DNA of 64,000 bases from Chitinispirillales bacterium (GTDB lineage: Bacteria > Fibrobacterota > Chitinivibrionia > Chitinivibrionales > Chitinispirillaceae), in the NCBI GenBank assembly GCA_031281485.1, contig JAITFI010000073.1, positions 35,349 through 99,348 on the forward strand. Direction: 5' to 3'. Below the pieces are notes generated by a model. The model had not been told where the DNA came from, searched no databases, and saw nothing but the letters and a program-made list of their open reading frames with translations. Position 1 is the stretch's first letter; the number at the start of each line of letters is the position of its first letter. Positions 1 to 9,100 of the stretch are shown here, one piece after another. The position numbers and the translations under genes were made by a program.

Positions 1-93
1 TCGGGTATGGCAATAATCTTTTTTTCGGTCGTTTTGCTCATCGTTATACTCCGGCTTATATGGATAACCAAACAAAATATATCTTATTTGTGA
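1..93 (+). CDS. C-terminal end of a membrane protein (partial)
   Basis: Frame 1 is open from the window edge to TGA at 91-93 and encodes about 30 residues. These include a strongly hydrophobic stretch (AIIFFSVVLLIVIL) followed by a short polar tail (TKQNISYL), as expected for a last transmembrane helix. The start lies outside the window. So short an open end could be chance, but the hydrophobic run favours a real gene. No family can be named. Confidence 0.3.
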   Translation, partial: SGMAIIFFSVVLLIVILRLIWITKQNISYL

Positions 94-203
94 AAAGAAC
101 GCACCGATACGGCTACGTTAGGCGCTAATAATAAGCGTTACTTAAAGTAAATATACTATGTCTTTATATAAAAATCCAAATTTTTTATTGAGAAGTCCGC
201 CCG

Positions 204-1181
204 TCACTCCTTCCCGCCGTGAAAAAGCAGCCTCTCCGGCAACTCCTCCCACTCATAGAAAATTATATCGGGAACGGCACCGCCGGCGTCCCGATCCTTT
301 CCGAATACCATCAAGTCGTCCCCGCAAAAGAGCGCCGTCCTCATTCCCAGCGCGGCCGCCGGAGCGATGTCCGTCGTCAGATCGTTCCCCACGACCACCG
401 TTTGATCCGGGGTAATTTGGTACTCGTAAAGCGCGTCGAACAAGCGCCTATACAACGCTTCGCTCGGCTTGACAAAACCGTATTCGTACGATAGGAATGT
501 CAGATCCGTATCGAATAATTCGCCGCAATCGACAATCTTGCCGCCGGACTGATCCCTCAACATAAGCGTCAGGTCGATAGGCGTGTAGAATTGGGCGTCG
601 GAGAGTATTCCGATAGCCATATTGCTATCCTTCAGCCTTTTCAACGCGACGGCCACGCCGGGATAGAGTTCGCGCCCCATAGACAGGAAGTTGTAGGTGT
701 AGGCGAGGCAACGGGCGAAGCCAGCCGGATCGCCGCGCCACGGCGCGCGAGCGTCGGCGTCGTAACCGTTCCTTTTTAGCATAAGCGCTATTACAGACCA
801 AACCTCCTCCACACGTATCTCAGGCAGCGCGGCTCCTTCGCCGGCGGATTTTTGGCGGTTCAGCGCAAGCAGCCCGTTGTAGAAGTCGCAGAGCGTCTTT
901 GCCGGCGGATCGGCGGGATTCATCGCGGCGAGCGTCCCCCCCATTCCGAACCTGTCGACGATACCGGAAAACGCCTCGACGAGCAACGCCTCACGAGTGT
1001 CACGCTCCTCAAATCCGGGCCGCCAGTAGTTGACCATCGTGCCGTAGACGTCGACGATAACCGCCCTAACGCCTTTGAGCGTATCAACGGCCGAACCGCG
1101 CCTAAGCGGCGTAAGGCGGCGCGGATAGACGCGGCGCTCGGACTCGTGCAGACGGCAGGCGTATTCGGCGAGGTCGGACAA
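204..1181 (-). CDS. HAD-superfamily hydrolase
   Basis: Probably a phosphatase or dehalogenase-like hydrolase of the haloacid dehalogenase superfamily. Motif I is DVYGTMV, with the nucleophilic Asp about 45 residues in. Motif II lies in GILSDAQ, a motif III Lys in FVKPSEALYRRL, and motif IV is VVVGNDLTTDIAPAAALGM. A large helical cap between motifs I and II is typical of the (S)-2-haloacid dehalogenase/phosphoglycolate phosphatase type. The substrate cannot be inferred. The frame opens at a TTG at 1202, but a second TTG at 1181 has AAGGAG six bases upstream and is the better start, giving 325 residues. It is transcribed in the same direction as the FISUMP gene upstream of it, about 90 bp away. 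Confidence 0.8.
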   Translation of the reverse strand: MSDLAEYACRLHESERRVYPRRLTPLRRGSAVDTLKGVRAVIVDVYGTMVNYWRPGFEERDTREALLVEAFSGIVDRFGMGGTLAAMNPADPPAKTLCDFYNGLLALNRQKSAGEGAALPEIRVEEVWSVIALMLKRNGYDADARAPWRGDPAGFARCLAYTYNFLSMGRELYPGVAVALKRLKDSNMAIGILSDAQFYTPIDLTLMLRDQSGGKIVDCGELFDTDLTFLSYEYGFVKPSEALYRRLFDALYEYQITPDQTVVVGNDLTTDIAPAAALGMRTALFCGDDLMVFGKDRDAGGAVPDIIFYEWEELPERLLFHGGKE

Positions 1182-1270
1182 AACAGACTCCTTATTTTTC
1201 AACCTTTATATTGTTGACACCTAATCAGACTTGATCTTTCCGACGCGTCATATCCGCGCCACGCGCCGCT

Positions 1271-2017
1271 CTACTTAACGCAACGCACCGAAAATCCGCT
1301 CCTATCGCCACTGCTGCGCTCCTCAACTTCGTCATCTATGTAGCCCATACCCTGACTATAGGCGAAACCTAAGTTATTCTCCGCGGTGGCCGTCCACCAA
1401 CGGCCGAATTGGCCGGTAAAGTAGAAATTGCCGCCCGGATCGCGGATACCGCCGGGCAAAGCCGAAAAACCAAGGGCATCCGTCCCGCCGCCGCTGCTGC
1501 CGTCTTCACGATTATTCCAACCATTCGCCGATTTCAACTTCGCCCCGGCGGCCCCGCCCGCCGTACTCAACAACCCGTTCCAATCAGCCCTATCCGGCAA
1601 CCGCCACCCCGACCCCGACGGGCACACCGCCTTCGCCGTCTCCCAATCGTACAACCTGCCGTGCCTATCGCAATTAGCCTCATTGCCGCCGTAACACCAA
1701 CTGCCGCCGCTTGACGGCGCGATGTTCAGATTCTCCGCCATCCACGTCTTTCCGTTTATTACCACCGTCCTATATCTTTTACCGTCGTAGGTGAGCGTGC
1801 CTCCGGCTCCGTCGGGATTCATCGCATGTTCGGCTATGGGACCGGCATCGGTTCCGGGTGTCGTTCCCGAATCTGTCCCCGGATCTGTCCCGGCAGTATT
1901 ATTTTGGTCCGACTTCGTCCCCGAATCTCCCCCGCCGCACCCCGGCAAACAAACCGCCAAGACCGCCAACACCGCCGCAAGCAGCAACGCCGGCCACCTC
2001 TGTTTAATGACCCTCAT
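1271..2017 (-). CDS. FISUMP-domain lipoprotein
   Basis: A secreted lipoprotein of 248 residues. It has a hydrophobic signal peptide ending in lipobox LPGC (lipidated Cys27), then a Gly/Thr/Asp-rich linker with repeated GTDPGTDSGTTPGTD-like units. A FISUMP domain covers about residues 73-247, with the hallmarks YRTVVINGKTWMAENLN, CYGG, YDWETAKAVCPSGSGWRLP, GFSALPGG, WWTATA and SVRCVK. FISUMP is a large paralogous family typical of Fibrobacter, with no firmly established function; surface exposure and fibre contact are inference. The start has GGAGG seven bases upstream. Three more FISUMP genes occur in this window. Confidence 0.9.
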   Translation of the reverse strand: MRVIKQRWPALLLAAVLAVLAVCLPGCGGGDSGTKSDQNNTAGTDPGTDSGTTPGTDAGPIAEHAMNPDGAGGTLTYDGKRYRTVVINGKTWMAENLNIAPSSGGSWCYGGNEANCDRHGRLYDWETAKAVCPSGSGWRLPDRADWNGLLSTAGGAAGAKLKSANGWNNREDGSSGGGTDALGFSALPGGIRDPGGNFYFTGQFGRWWTATAENNLGFAYSQGMGYIDDEVEERSSGDRSGFSVRCVK

Positions 2018-2204
2018 CGATAACCTCCTTTGATAGAATTCCGTTATAACTTAAAAAAACACAATGTTGCCAAATATCGCGGGCGAACCGCTTGATCCGC
2101 CGGTCGCGCCATTGATATTCTTTATAATATATATTAAAATACAATCTTTCAATTAAAAACGCAACTTTTTATAGGATTCGGCAAGGCATCAATTATTTTA
2201 CATA

Positions 2205-2612
2205 CGGACGGAGGATCGGGCAGCCGCCGCAAAACCTTGCGGTTCTTGCGGAGGAAAGTCCGGGCGCCGCAGGGCAGGATACCGCGGAAGCGCGGGGCCC
2301 GCAAGGGTACGGAAAGCGCCGCAGAGAGAAGACCGCTCTTCGCCAAGACCGTTTTTCGGCGCGGGGCGAGACGTGAAAGGGTGGGGTAAGAGCCCACCGT
2401 CCCGATCTTCGGGAGCAGGCAAGCCCTATCCGGCGCAAGGCCAAGCATGGGGGGATCCCCTTACCGGGGAGGGGGCGGCGCCGTTCCCAGACCATCCCTC
2501 CGGGTAGGCCGCTCAATGCCCAAAGCGATTTGGGCCAGACAAATGGCTGCCTCTCCCAACCGCCGTAAAGCGTACGGGAAAGACAGAACCCGGCTTACAG
2601 ATCCTGCGTCCG
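2205..2612 (+). ncRNA. rnpB: RNase P RNA (bacterial type A)
   Basis: The catalytic RNA of RNase P, which trims the 5' ends of tRNA precursors. Conserved blocks appear in order: GAGGAAAGTCCGGGC at 2251-2265, GGGGTAAGAGCCCACCG at 2383-2399 and ACAGAACCCGGCTTACAG at 2583-2600. The ends pair as helix P1: 2205-2217 matches the reverse complement of 2600-2612 with one mismatch, which sets both boundaries. The length of about 408 nt is normal for type A. Short open frames on either strand here are shadows. Confidence 0.95.
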
Positions 2613-2641
2613 CTTTTATTGAAATGACGCCTGTGTTAACG

Positions 2642-4111
2642 TTAATAAAACAGATCGAGATACAAATGCAGCGCCGGTTCCCATTCGTATCCGCCGTCCT
2701 CCGTTTCGGTGCGCCCGAAGACCAAGTCTATGCATCCGCTCTGCCTGATTCGAGGGGCTAATATCCTTGTTCCGAAACCGAAAGACAGGCCGCCTTGCGT
2801 TTGGCCGCGCTGCGTCAGCGCCCCCTGCGGCTCTCGGTAGAGCATAGCCGCGTCGGCTATGAACGACGCGTCTATTCTGAATGTTAAGTTGTGAACACCG
2901 GAGAAGAGCGTGCTTACAAGCGGCACCGGCAGTTCCGGAGTGGCGTAGAGCGGCTTGTAGTACTTGACAGACGCTAAAATCGAGCTCTGCGCCGAAAAGT
3001 CCCAACCAAGCGATTTATTCGCGTAACCGAGTATCTCCCCTGCGCCGCCGTATGTAAGCCTGTGATATATCCCGGCGTCGATATCGCGCAGCGTGAGCAG
3101 AAGGCGAAAAGCCGCGACGTCGTCCGACAGCGGCACGTAATATCTAAGTTCGCTCGTCGATTGGAAAAAACGGTTATTCACTCCGTTGTATAGGCGGTTC
3201 GTGGCAATTTGCGTATTCAGAAGCCACCCGCTCTTTGGGTCGAAGCGCGCCGAGCGTCGGTCTACGGCGAAACCTACCGCCGCGAAAGCCTCGAAAAACT
3301 TGTTTCGGTCGGGGAACGCGACCTCGGCCAAGCCTTTGTTATTAATGCCGGACGACGACGTCTCGATCGGTTCCGAATCGGACGGCTGGTCGCCGCCGGC
3401 GCCGGAATCGGAGACATCCTCCCAGACAATGTTCCTGACGCGGTAAATGGGCGCGACGCTCGCGAAGACCCGCGAATTCGCTAAAACCTTGCGCCCGAAG
3501 GCCAGCTTGCCGTACACGTCAGTATAGTCCAAGGGCAGCGCGTCGTCGGGGTAATCGGCGACGCCCGCGCTGAGCGTAGCATAGTACGGCGTCGGCAAAA
3601 ACGGCTTGTACCAAGAGAGGTCAAACCCCAAACGCTCCCACGCGCTCACCCCGAACCAAAAGGTCTCCATCCGCCCGCGAAAATTGTTTACGGTCGCGTC
3701 GATCTGAGCGCTGTACCAAATCTCTTTCTCCCCGTACTTGCGCGTGCTGTACTCTATCCCGTATCCAAGATCCAGACGCACCGACTCCTTCAAGATAAGA
3801 AATATGTGCGCGCCGTCCTCGCGCAGATGCGGGAAAATGTTAACCTTTTCGTAGAGTTGCGTCGCCAATAGTTTGGAGCGGGTAACGCGCAGCTTGGATG
3901 TGTCTAAAACCTCTCCGGTATCAAAGGCAAAATAGCTCCTCAGGATTTCGGGGCGTGTGGTGACGTTGCCGTATATCTCTATGCCGCGTATGTACGGCCC
4001 GGTTTTATTATCAATACTATCTGATGATGTCGCAGGCGACGGTATGGGTTGCGCGATTGCGATAGCGCAGCCGTACAGCAGACACAGTATTAATAATGTT
4101 GACGAGCGCAA
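2642..4111 (-). CDS. Omp85/BamA-TamA-like outer-membrane protein
   Basis: A 489-residue outer-membrane beta-barrel of the Omp85 superfamily, the family that inserts or exports other outer-membrane proteins. The signal peptide (LLILCLLYGCAIAIA) is followed by one recognisable POTRA domain at about residues 35-115 (IRGIEIYGNVTT...LREDGAHIFLILKES). The rest alternates short beta segments and turns and ends in an aromatic residue (LYLDLFY). With one POTRA it is much shorter than BamA (about 800 residues, five POTRA), so it is probably not the essential BamA. A TamA-like or phospholipase-type surface-antigen protein is more likely. The start is TTG with only a weak ribosome site, and a repeat of the AGGATTATAGGATT type abuts its 5' end. 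Confidence 0.75.
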   Translation of the reverse strand: MRSSTLLILCLLYGCAIAIAQPIPSPATSSDSIDNKTGPYIRGIEIYGNVTTRPEILRSYFAFDTGEVLDTSKLRVTRSKLLATQLYEKVNIFPHLREDGAHIFLILKESVRLDLGYGIEYSTRKYGEKEIWYSAQIDATVNNFRGRMETFWFGVSAWERLGFDLSWYKPFLPTPYYATLSAGVADYPDDALPLDYTDVYGKLAFGRKVLANSRVFASVAPIYRVRNIVWEDVSDSGAGGDQPSDSEPIETSSSGINNKGLAEVAFPDRNKFFEAFAAVGFAVDRRSARFDPKSGWLLNTQIATNRLYNGVNNRFFQSTSELRYYVPLSDDVAAFRLLLTLRDIDAGIYHRLTYGGAGEILGYANKSLGWDFSAQSSILASVKYYKPLYATPELPVPLVSTLFSGVHNLTFRIDASFIADAAMLYREPQGALTQRGQTQGGLSFGFGTRILAPRIRQSGCIDLVFGRTETEDGGYEWEPALHLYLDLFY

Positions 4112-4118
4112 GTTGGTT

Positions 4119-4245
4119 CAATCCTATAATCTGTTTTAAAAGCCTGTCTGAACTAGGATTTTTAGGATTATAAGGATTATAGGATTAAAAGCACCGTCAA
4201 ATCAACGTTTTTTAATCTTTTTAATCCTATAATCTGTTTTTCTGG
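4119..4245. repeat. AGGATT-type intergenic repeat, copy 1
   Basis: A run built from GCCTGTCTGAACTAGGATT followed by tandem AGGATT/TAAGGATT units, then a complementary stretch (TTTTTAATCCTATAATCTG), so the whole can fold on itself. Similar copies lie at 36220-36345 (inverted) and at 43000-43046 inside another repeat. No coding potential is seen. Confidence 0.7.
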
Positions 4246-4338
4246 ATTTCAAGGTAAAGTCAAAATCTTTTAACTTTAGCGGTTGAAATCCTTAACCATA
4301 CCCCGCCGCGAACATAAGCGGCGGGAACGGATCGCGGG

Positions 4339-4749
4339 TTAACGGCGGACGGTGGCGCCGCGCCGAGCTTTCTTCTTGACGGCCTTGCCGGAAGCGGGTG
4401 CGGCGCCGCGTTTAACTTGCTTCTTCGCGACCGCGGCGACGGCCTTGCGCTTCACCCGCTTTTTAGCGGCGGAGGAGGAGGCGCTGCGCCTTACCTGCTT
4501 CTTTTTCGCGGTCTTGCCGGCGACGCCGCGCTTGGCTAACTCGTCTTTTACTCCGGTAGGATCAACTCCGTCGCGTTTAAGACGCAGATATTCAGCCTCT
4601 GTTACCATCCTGCCCGCCCTCCCTACGCGAGCATCGGGCGAGACCTTTATCAGACCGACGATCACGTAGTTGTAAACGGTGCTTCTACTGCGGTGCAACA
4701 ACTTCGCAACTTGCGCGAGGCTGTAGACTTTGTGGGATTTAGATCTCAT
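4339..4749 (-). CDS. Helix-turn-helix protein with a lysine-rich, histone H1-like tail
   Basis: A 136-residue basic protein. Residues 8-55 form a MerR/excisionase-like winged helix (VYSLAQVAKLLHRSRSTVYNYVIVG, then GRMVTEAEYLRL), which predicts sequence-specific DNA binding. From about residue 75 the protein is a disordered Lys/Arg/Ala tail of four imperfect repeats around KKxVKRxA, as in histone H1-like bacterial proteins that bind DNA without specificity. The combination suggests a nucleoid-associated or bridging regulator; this role is inference. Start ATG with AGGAGG six bases upstream. It is divergent from the RRM gene at 5096, and a TATAAT-like element lies at 4793-4798 in the shared gap. 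Confidence 0.7.
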   Translation of the reverse strand: MRSKSHKVYSLAQVAKLLHRSRSTVYNYVIVGLIKVSPDARVGRAGRMVTEAEYLRLKRDGVDPTGVKDELAKRGVAGKTAKKKQVRRSASSSAAKKRVKRKAVAAVAKKQVKRGAAPASGKAVKKKARRGATVRR

Positions 4750-5008
4750 CTCTTCCTCCTGCGGGATTCCGCCCGCCGTTAAATTATGTGCCTATAATAT
4801 ACATTATGGACGGACAATCCGTCCATTCCTAAAATGAAAATTAAAAAAAACACGCGCCAACCGGACGGCGACGAAAGACCGGATTTTTGCGAATACCGCT
4901 TCAAAATTTTTCTCAATCTGCGATTCACACTTCTCAAAATAAAAAAGGTTTCACAATATTTCCGTGCCGTAACCCCGTTTTTCCCACTAATTTCTAGGTA
5001 TTTAAAAT

Positions 5009-5024
5009 TGGCACGCCATTTGCA
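5009..5024 (+). promoter_or_regulatory. Sigma-54 (RpoN) -24/-12 promoter
   Basis: TGGCACG, four bases, then TTGCA matches the RpoN consensus (TGGCAYR-N4-TTGCW) at every conserved position. GG is at 5010-5011 and GC at 5022-5023, the exact -24/-12 spacing. Transcription would begin near 5035, leaving a leader of about 60 nt before the RRM start at 5096. The rest of the 4750-5095 gap is AT-rich, with no convincing gene and no enhancer site I could recognise. Confidence 0.7.
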
Positions 5025-5095
5025 TAGTCTATCCGTTGTCTATATGCGCGATTTAGTTAAAATCCACAAAAAATCATAAGGAGGTTAATACTGCT

Positions 5096-5503
5096 ATGTC
5101 GCTGAAATTGTACGTTGGCAATCTGCCTTACAGGACTACGACGGACGACCTGCGCAAGCTCTTTAAGAAGTACGGGCCCATTCACTCGCTGGTACCGATT
5201 ATCGACAAGGAGACCGACCAGCCGCGCGGTTATTGCTTCGTCGAACTTGACGAGATAAAGGCCGTCAACGCGCTTTACGACTTGAGGAACACGGTATTCA
5301 AAGGGAGAACTCTGAAGATCAGCGTGGCTACCGGAAGAGACTCAATTAAAGAGAGGGAGGAAGCGCCGGGGAAAAAAGCGTCGGAAAAAAAGTTAATGGG
5401 GAAACGCAATGTTAACAAACCTGCTGCGGCGTGCGCCGCGCCACCGCGGCGTCACCAGACGACGACCGAGTATATGGTCGCCGATAAAAACAACTACGGG
5501 TAA
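5096..5503 (+). CDS. RRM-type RNA-binding protein
   Basis: A small cytoplasmic RNA-binding protein with one RNA recognition motif at residues 3-80. RNP2 is LYVGNL and RNP1 is RGYCFVEL, in the normal beta-alpha-beta-beta-alpha-beta spacing. The roughly 50-residue C-terminal tail is basic and disordered (EREEAPGKKASEKKLMGKR), a form common in bacterial and cyanobacterial Rbp proteins. Such proteins are often linked to cold or stress RNA handling; the role here is not shown. Start ATG with AAGGAGG about nine bases upstream. It lies behind a perfect sigma-54 promoter and converges on the gene ending at 5514, leaving 10 bp. Confidence 0.85.
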   Translation: MSLKLYVGNLPYRTTTDDLRKLFKKYGPIHSLVPIIDKETDQPRGYCFVELDEIKAVNALYDLRNTVFKGRTLKISVATGRDSIKEREEAPGKKASEKKLMGKRNVNKPAAACAAPPRRHQTTTEYMVADKNNYG

Positions 5504-5513
5504 TCGGCGGCGG

Positions 5514-6146
5514 TTACCGGTCCTCCGCCTTATCCTTCAACACCCAGATGGTGTACCCGTCGACAATCAGTTCGGCTTGGGCGCGCCCGTCTAAGCACCG
5601 CCACCGCGGGGAAAACTCCGCCTCTAAGTAGCCTTGTGGCGCGGAGTATCTGTCCACCTGCTTTCTCAGCGGCGTATGGCGTATATCCCTATTGAGGCTG
5701 TACACCCAAACGGGTTTGAGCGGGTCAAACGACAGGCGTTTTGTCAACACGTATCTCTTACCGCCGCACGCCTCGTACACGCCCACAACCGCGCCGCTCG
5801 TATCGTGGCACGGCAACGGAACGGTCAGCAACCACGCCGCGTAGACGTATAAGAATACCGGGACGAGCAAAACAACCGCGCCTCCGATCAATAAGAGGCT
5901 CTTCTTGCGAACGCAAATCAAGAAGGCCTCGACGACTATCACCATCGTCAGAAAATAAATAACCGCGTTTGCAACGCCGGAGCGAAACGACGCCTTATTC
6001 AGGTCAAAGATAAAAAGCGTCAACAGCAACATAGTGTAAAGCGGATAGCGTATCCTCTTGTACGGCGCGACGCGGTCAGCGACGATGCCGGCAGCTATTA
6101 TCGCCAATATTATAAACCACTCCAACACGCCGTGTACCGATTCCAA
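5514..6146 (-). CDS. Membrane protein of unknown function
   Basis: A 210-residue protein with four predicted N-terminal transmembrane helices: WFIILAIIAAGIVADRV, IRYPLYTMLLLTLFIFDL, AVIYFLTMVIVVEAFLICV and LLIGGAVVLLVPVFLYVYAAW. A soluble domain of about 90 residues rich in Arg, Tyr and Val follows. No family is recognised. The start is TTG with GGAGG four bases upstream. It begins 11 bp after the GH8 gene on the same strand, so the two are probably co-transcribed; a role with the glycanase is inference only. Confidence 0.6.
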   Translation of the reverse strand: MESVHGVLEWFIILAIIAAGIVADRVAPYKRIRYPLYTMLLLTLFIFDLNKASFRSGVANAVIYFLTMVIVVEAFLICVRKKSLLLIGGAVVLLVPVFLYVYAAWLLTVPLPCHDTSGAVVGVYEACGGKRYVLTKRLSFDPLKPVWVYSLNRDIRHTPLRKQVDRYSAPQGYLEAEFSPRWRCLDGRAQAELIVDGYTIWVLKDKAEDR

Positions 6147-6157
6147 GCGGCCTCCCC

Positions 6158-9100
6158 CTATTTTCTTCTAATGATATAGACTTTATTCCCAATCGTCTTC
6201 TTACCGCCGTCTTGGTCGGTCATTGTCACCACAATCCTGTAGGTGCCGGTGCCGACTTTTCTGCCGTTTTGGTTGCAAGCGTCCCAAACTAAGACATGAC
6301 ACTGCTCGCAATGATCGTCTCCGAGTTTGAACGCGGTGTCGCTCTTTACCGCCACCACGCTGCCCATCCTGTCAAAGATCACCGCTTTCGGGGCGAGCTT
6401 ATCAAAAGCCGCCGGCAGGAACGGATCCATAGCGACGGCGATCCGCACCGTATTATGTGACGGGTTGGGCCCAATTTTTACGGTGTACTTGAAATTCGGA
6501 TACCTTATATTCAGCGCCACCGCCGGGTTGTTTTCGTGCAGTTGGACAATGGCGGTGTCCATCTGCCATATTCCCCTGCCGCCAACTTTTACGCGGATCG
6601 AGTCGCCTTCCGACGGCACGCCGCCGGGCGGCGTGCTACCCGATATGCCGGCGACCGTAAAATAGCAGGTGTTGCCATCCAGCCGCGTATCGGGCCGGAG
6701 CATTAACTCGTACTTGTAGGTCACGCCGGACGACACGTACGAAAGGACAAACGGCACCAACTCCCCGCTGTTGTGCACGCTCGGAGGTTTGTTAAACGTG
6801 ACCGCCAACGTATCTCCCTCCACGACGCCGCTTTGCAGCGTCCCGCCTTTCACCGTCACATAGTATACAGCCTGAGTAATGACAGGAACGACGCCGTCCC
6901 TGATGTTGTGTTCTCCCGCCGCCAAGTAACCGTCCGCGTTTGCGTATCGCGGGTCCGGCAGCGGCGGATCGGTAATGATGAGCTTCGAGTTCGCCCCAAG
7001 CGGGTCCACTCCGGCGCCGTTTCTGAACAGGATCACTATCGTATCGCCGGCAAAACTCAAAGAGTCTATCGCCGGCAATCCCGGAAGCGACAGCAGCTCC
7101 GGATGAGCCTTGACGACGGACTGATTCAGGCTCGACGCCCAATTTGGATAGACTATCAACTTAACCCCGTGCGCCAGCCCGTCGCCCACGTTGTCGTAGA
7201 ACATGGCAAACACGATCGGAACGGTGTTGACCGGTACGTATTTATGCGTATCCGTAAAGACCGGCTTAAAACCGGCGGCGTAGGCCACGGCCCGCAGCTC
7301 GGTGTCCATGATGAACTCAAGCGGCCCCGTGTAGCGCCGAGAGGCAAACGACATCGAATCCGGTTCCAAACCGTTTACGGTATACCAAATGGAGGCGTCG
7401 GGCCGCGACGACAGCGTAACCCTCACAGACCCGGCAAACATGCACGGCGACGGATACCCCGACGGAGTAACCGATAAAGTCAAATCGCTCCTCAGCGTGT
7501 CGACCGCAAGCGTGTCTTCGGGGGGCGGATCGGGATCGTCCGGCCCGCTGACAAGCGAGAATCTCGACCGTATCTGAGCGCCGACGGCGTCCTTGGGGTG
7601 GCCGCCGAGATCAGCGTAGGCGGTGTTGACGACGTAGCCCGTCTTGGAGGTGTCTACGACGCCGCGCCACGTCACCGTGAGGGAATCGTTCGCGCCCAAA
7701 GCGGAATCGCCGCTTACCACCGGCCAAGAAATTACATTGCCGCTGACGCTGCCGGATAATTGCTTCGGCGGCGTTACTGTGTTGACAGCGCCAGCGGCCG
7801 ATCCGGCTACGTACCTCACGCCGAATGGAACGGTGTCGCGTATTGTCACGTTGTAGGCCAAATCGGTGCGGCTCGCCCAATTGGTAATCTGAGACGAACT
7901 GCCGCCACCCGTAGAGACATAGCGCACGCCCGCGTCGCCCTTCTGAACGGCGATCCCTCTAAGCAGCAAAAAAGGTATAACGGAGGAGGTGTCGCCCATC
8001 CAAAACAGCAGGCTGTCGCTTTTAAGGACTACTTTATAATTAATCGACGTAGCGGCGTCGGCCATCGGCACGCCTACGGTATCGACGGCCCGGCCGTTCG
8101 AGGTAATGACGACCTCTATGCCGGCGAAGTTCTCCGATTGTATGTACTTGCGATCAAATTTCAGTTCAACCGAGCCTTGAGCGGTACGCCGCGCGAAAAT
8201 GTAGAGGGGCGGGCCGTACGACTGCGGCGCCATAGTACCGGTAAGCGTGACGTTCGTGCCGGCCGCCGGCGTGAAGCGCATATCGAAAGAACTTGTCCCG
8301 AATGAGATTGTTCTCCCGTCGAAGCCGGACGGCTTCGTGCCCGTCCACTGATTCGACGAATTGCTTACCGCGGGATACCCGTGCGTCTGCTTGTAGGCGA
8401 CGGTGTAGACCACAGTGTCGCCCGGGGAATAGGTGTTTTTATTCGCCCTCTTGTACATGGTGGTGAGCTCGGGCGGCGGCGGAGGTAGCGAGTCCCTCGT
8501 TACCACAAGCGTCGCCGTGCTCTTCATAGGCGATTCCCTGTCGGCGGAGGCCCACGCGTTAGACGGGATTCTCACGTCTGTAAAGACGGAGGGCGTGTCG
8601 GCCCGCACGCTGTACTGGATTTTCCCCTTCTCCCCGACCAGCAGTTTGTCGATCGACCAAGTGATTACGCGCCCGTTTATTCTGGGCGCGATACCCATGG
8701 GATTTGCGCCGATGAAATTGAGGAATGTCACGCCGGCGGGCAGCGTATCGCGTATGACCACATTGTTGACCTCACGCCCGGGGAGCGGCCCGTTGCCGAA
8801 TACGCGCCTCCACGTGTAGCCGTCCCACTCCTCTATCAACACATTGTTTATGGTTACGGAAGCGTCGGAACCGCACAGCTTTCTATGCAACCGCCTCACC
8901 GGCTTGCCTATGGTGTCTCCAGCCGTGGATTCGGTAAAATCCGGCGTTATGGGGTAACCCCAACTGGTCATGGCGTCGTTGCTTATAGTGCCCGAGGCGC
9001 GGGAATTGTTCGACCAGTCCCCGCCCCAATTACGGTTGGCGTAATTACCGGCGTACACCGCCCACACGCCCTTGAACGGCGTGCTGATGCCGCGGTGGAC

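Noticed and set aside
2149-2761. Several open frames on both strands between the FISUMP and Omp85 genes
   Set aside because: They lie in RNase P RNA, whose conserved blocks and paired ends explain the sequence.
4834-5079. 81-codon frame before the RRM gene
   Set aside because: No ribosome site, low-complexity start, and it runs through the sigma-54 promoter.
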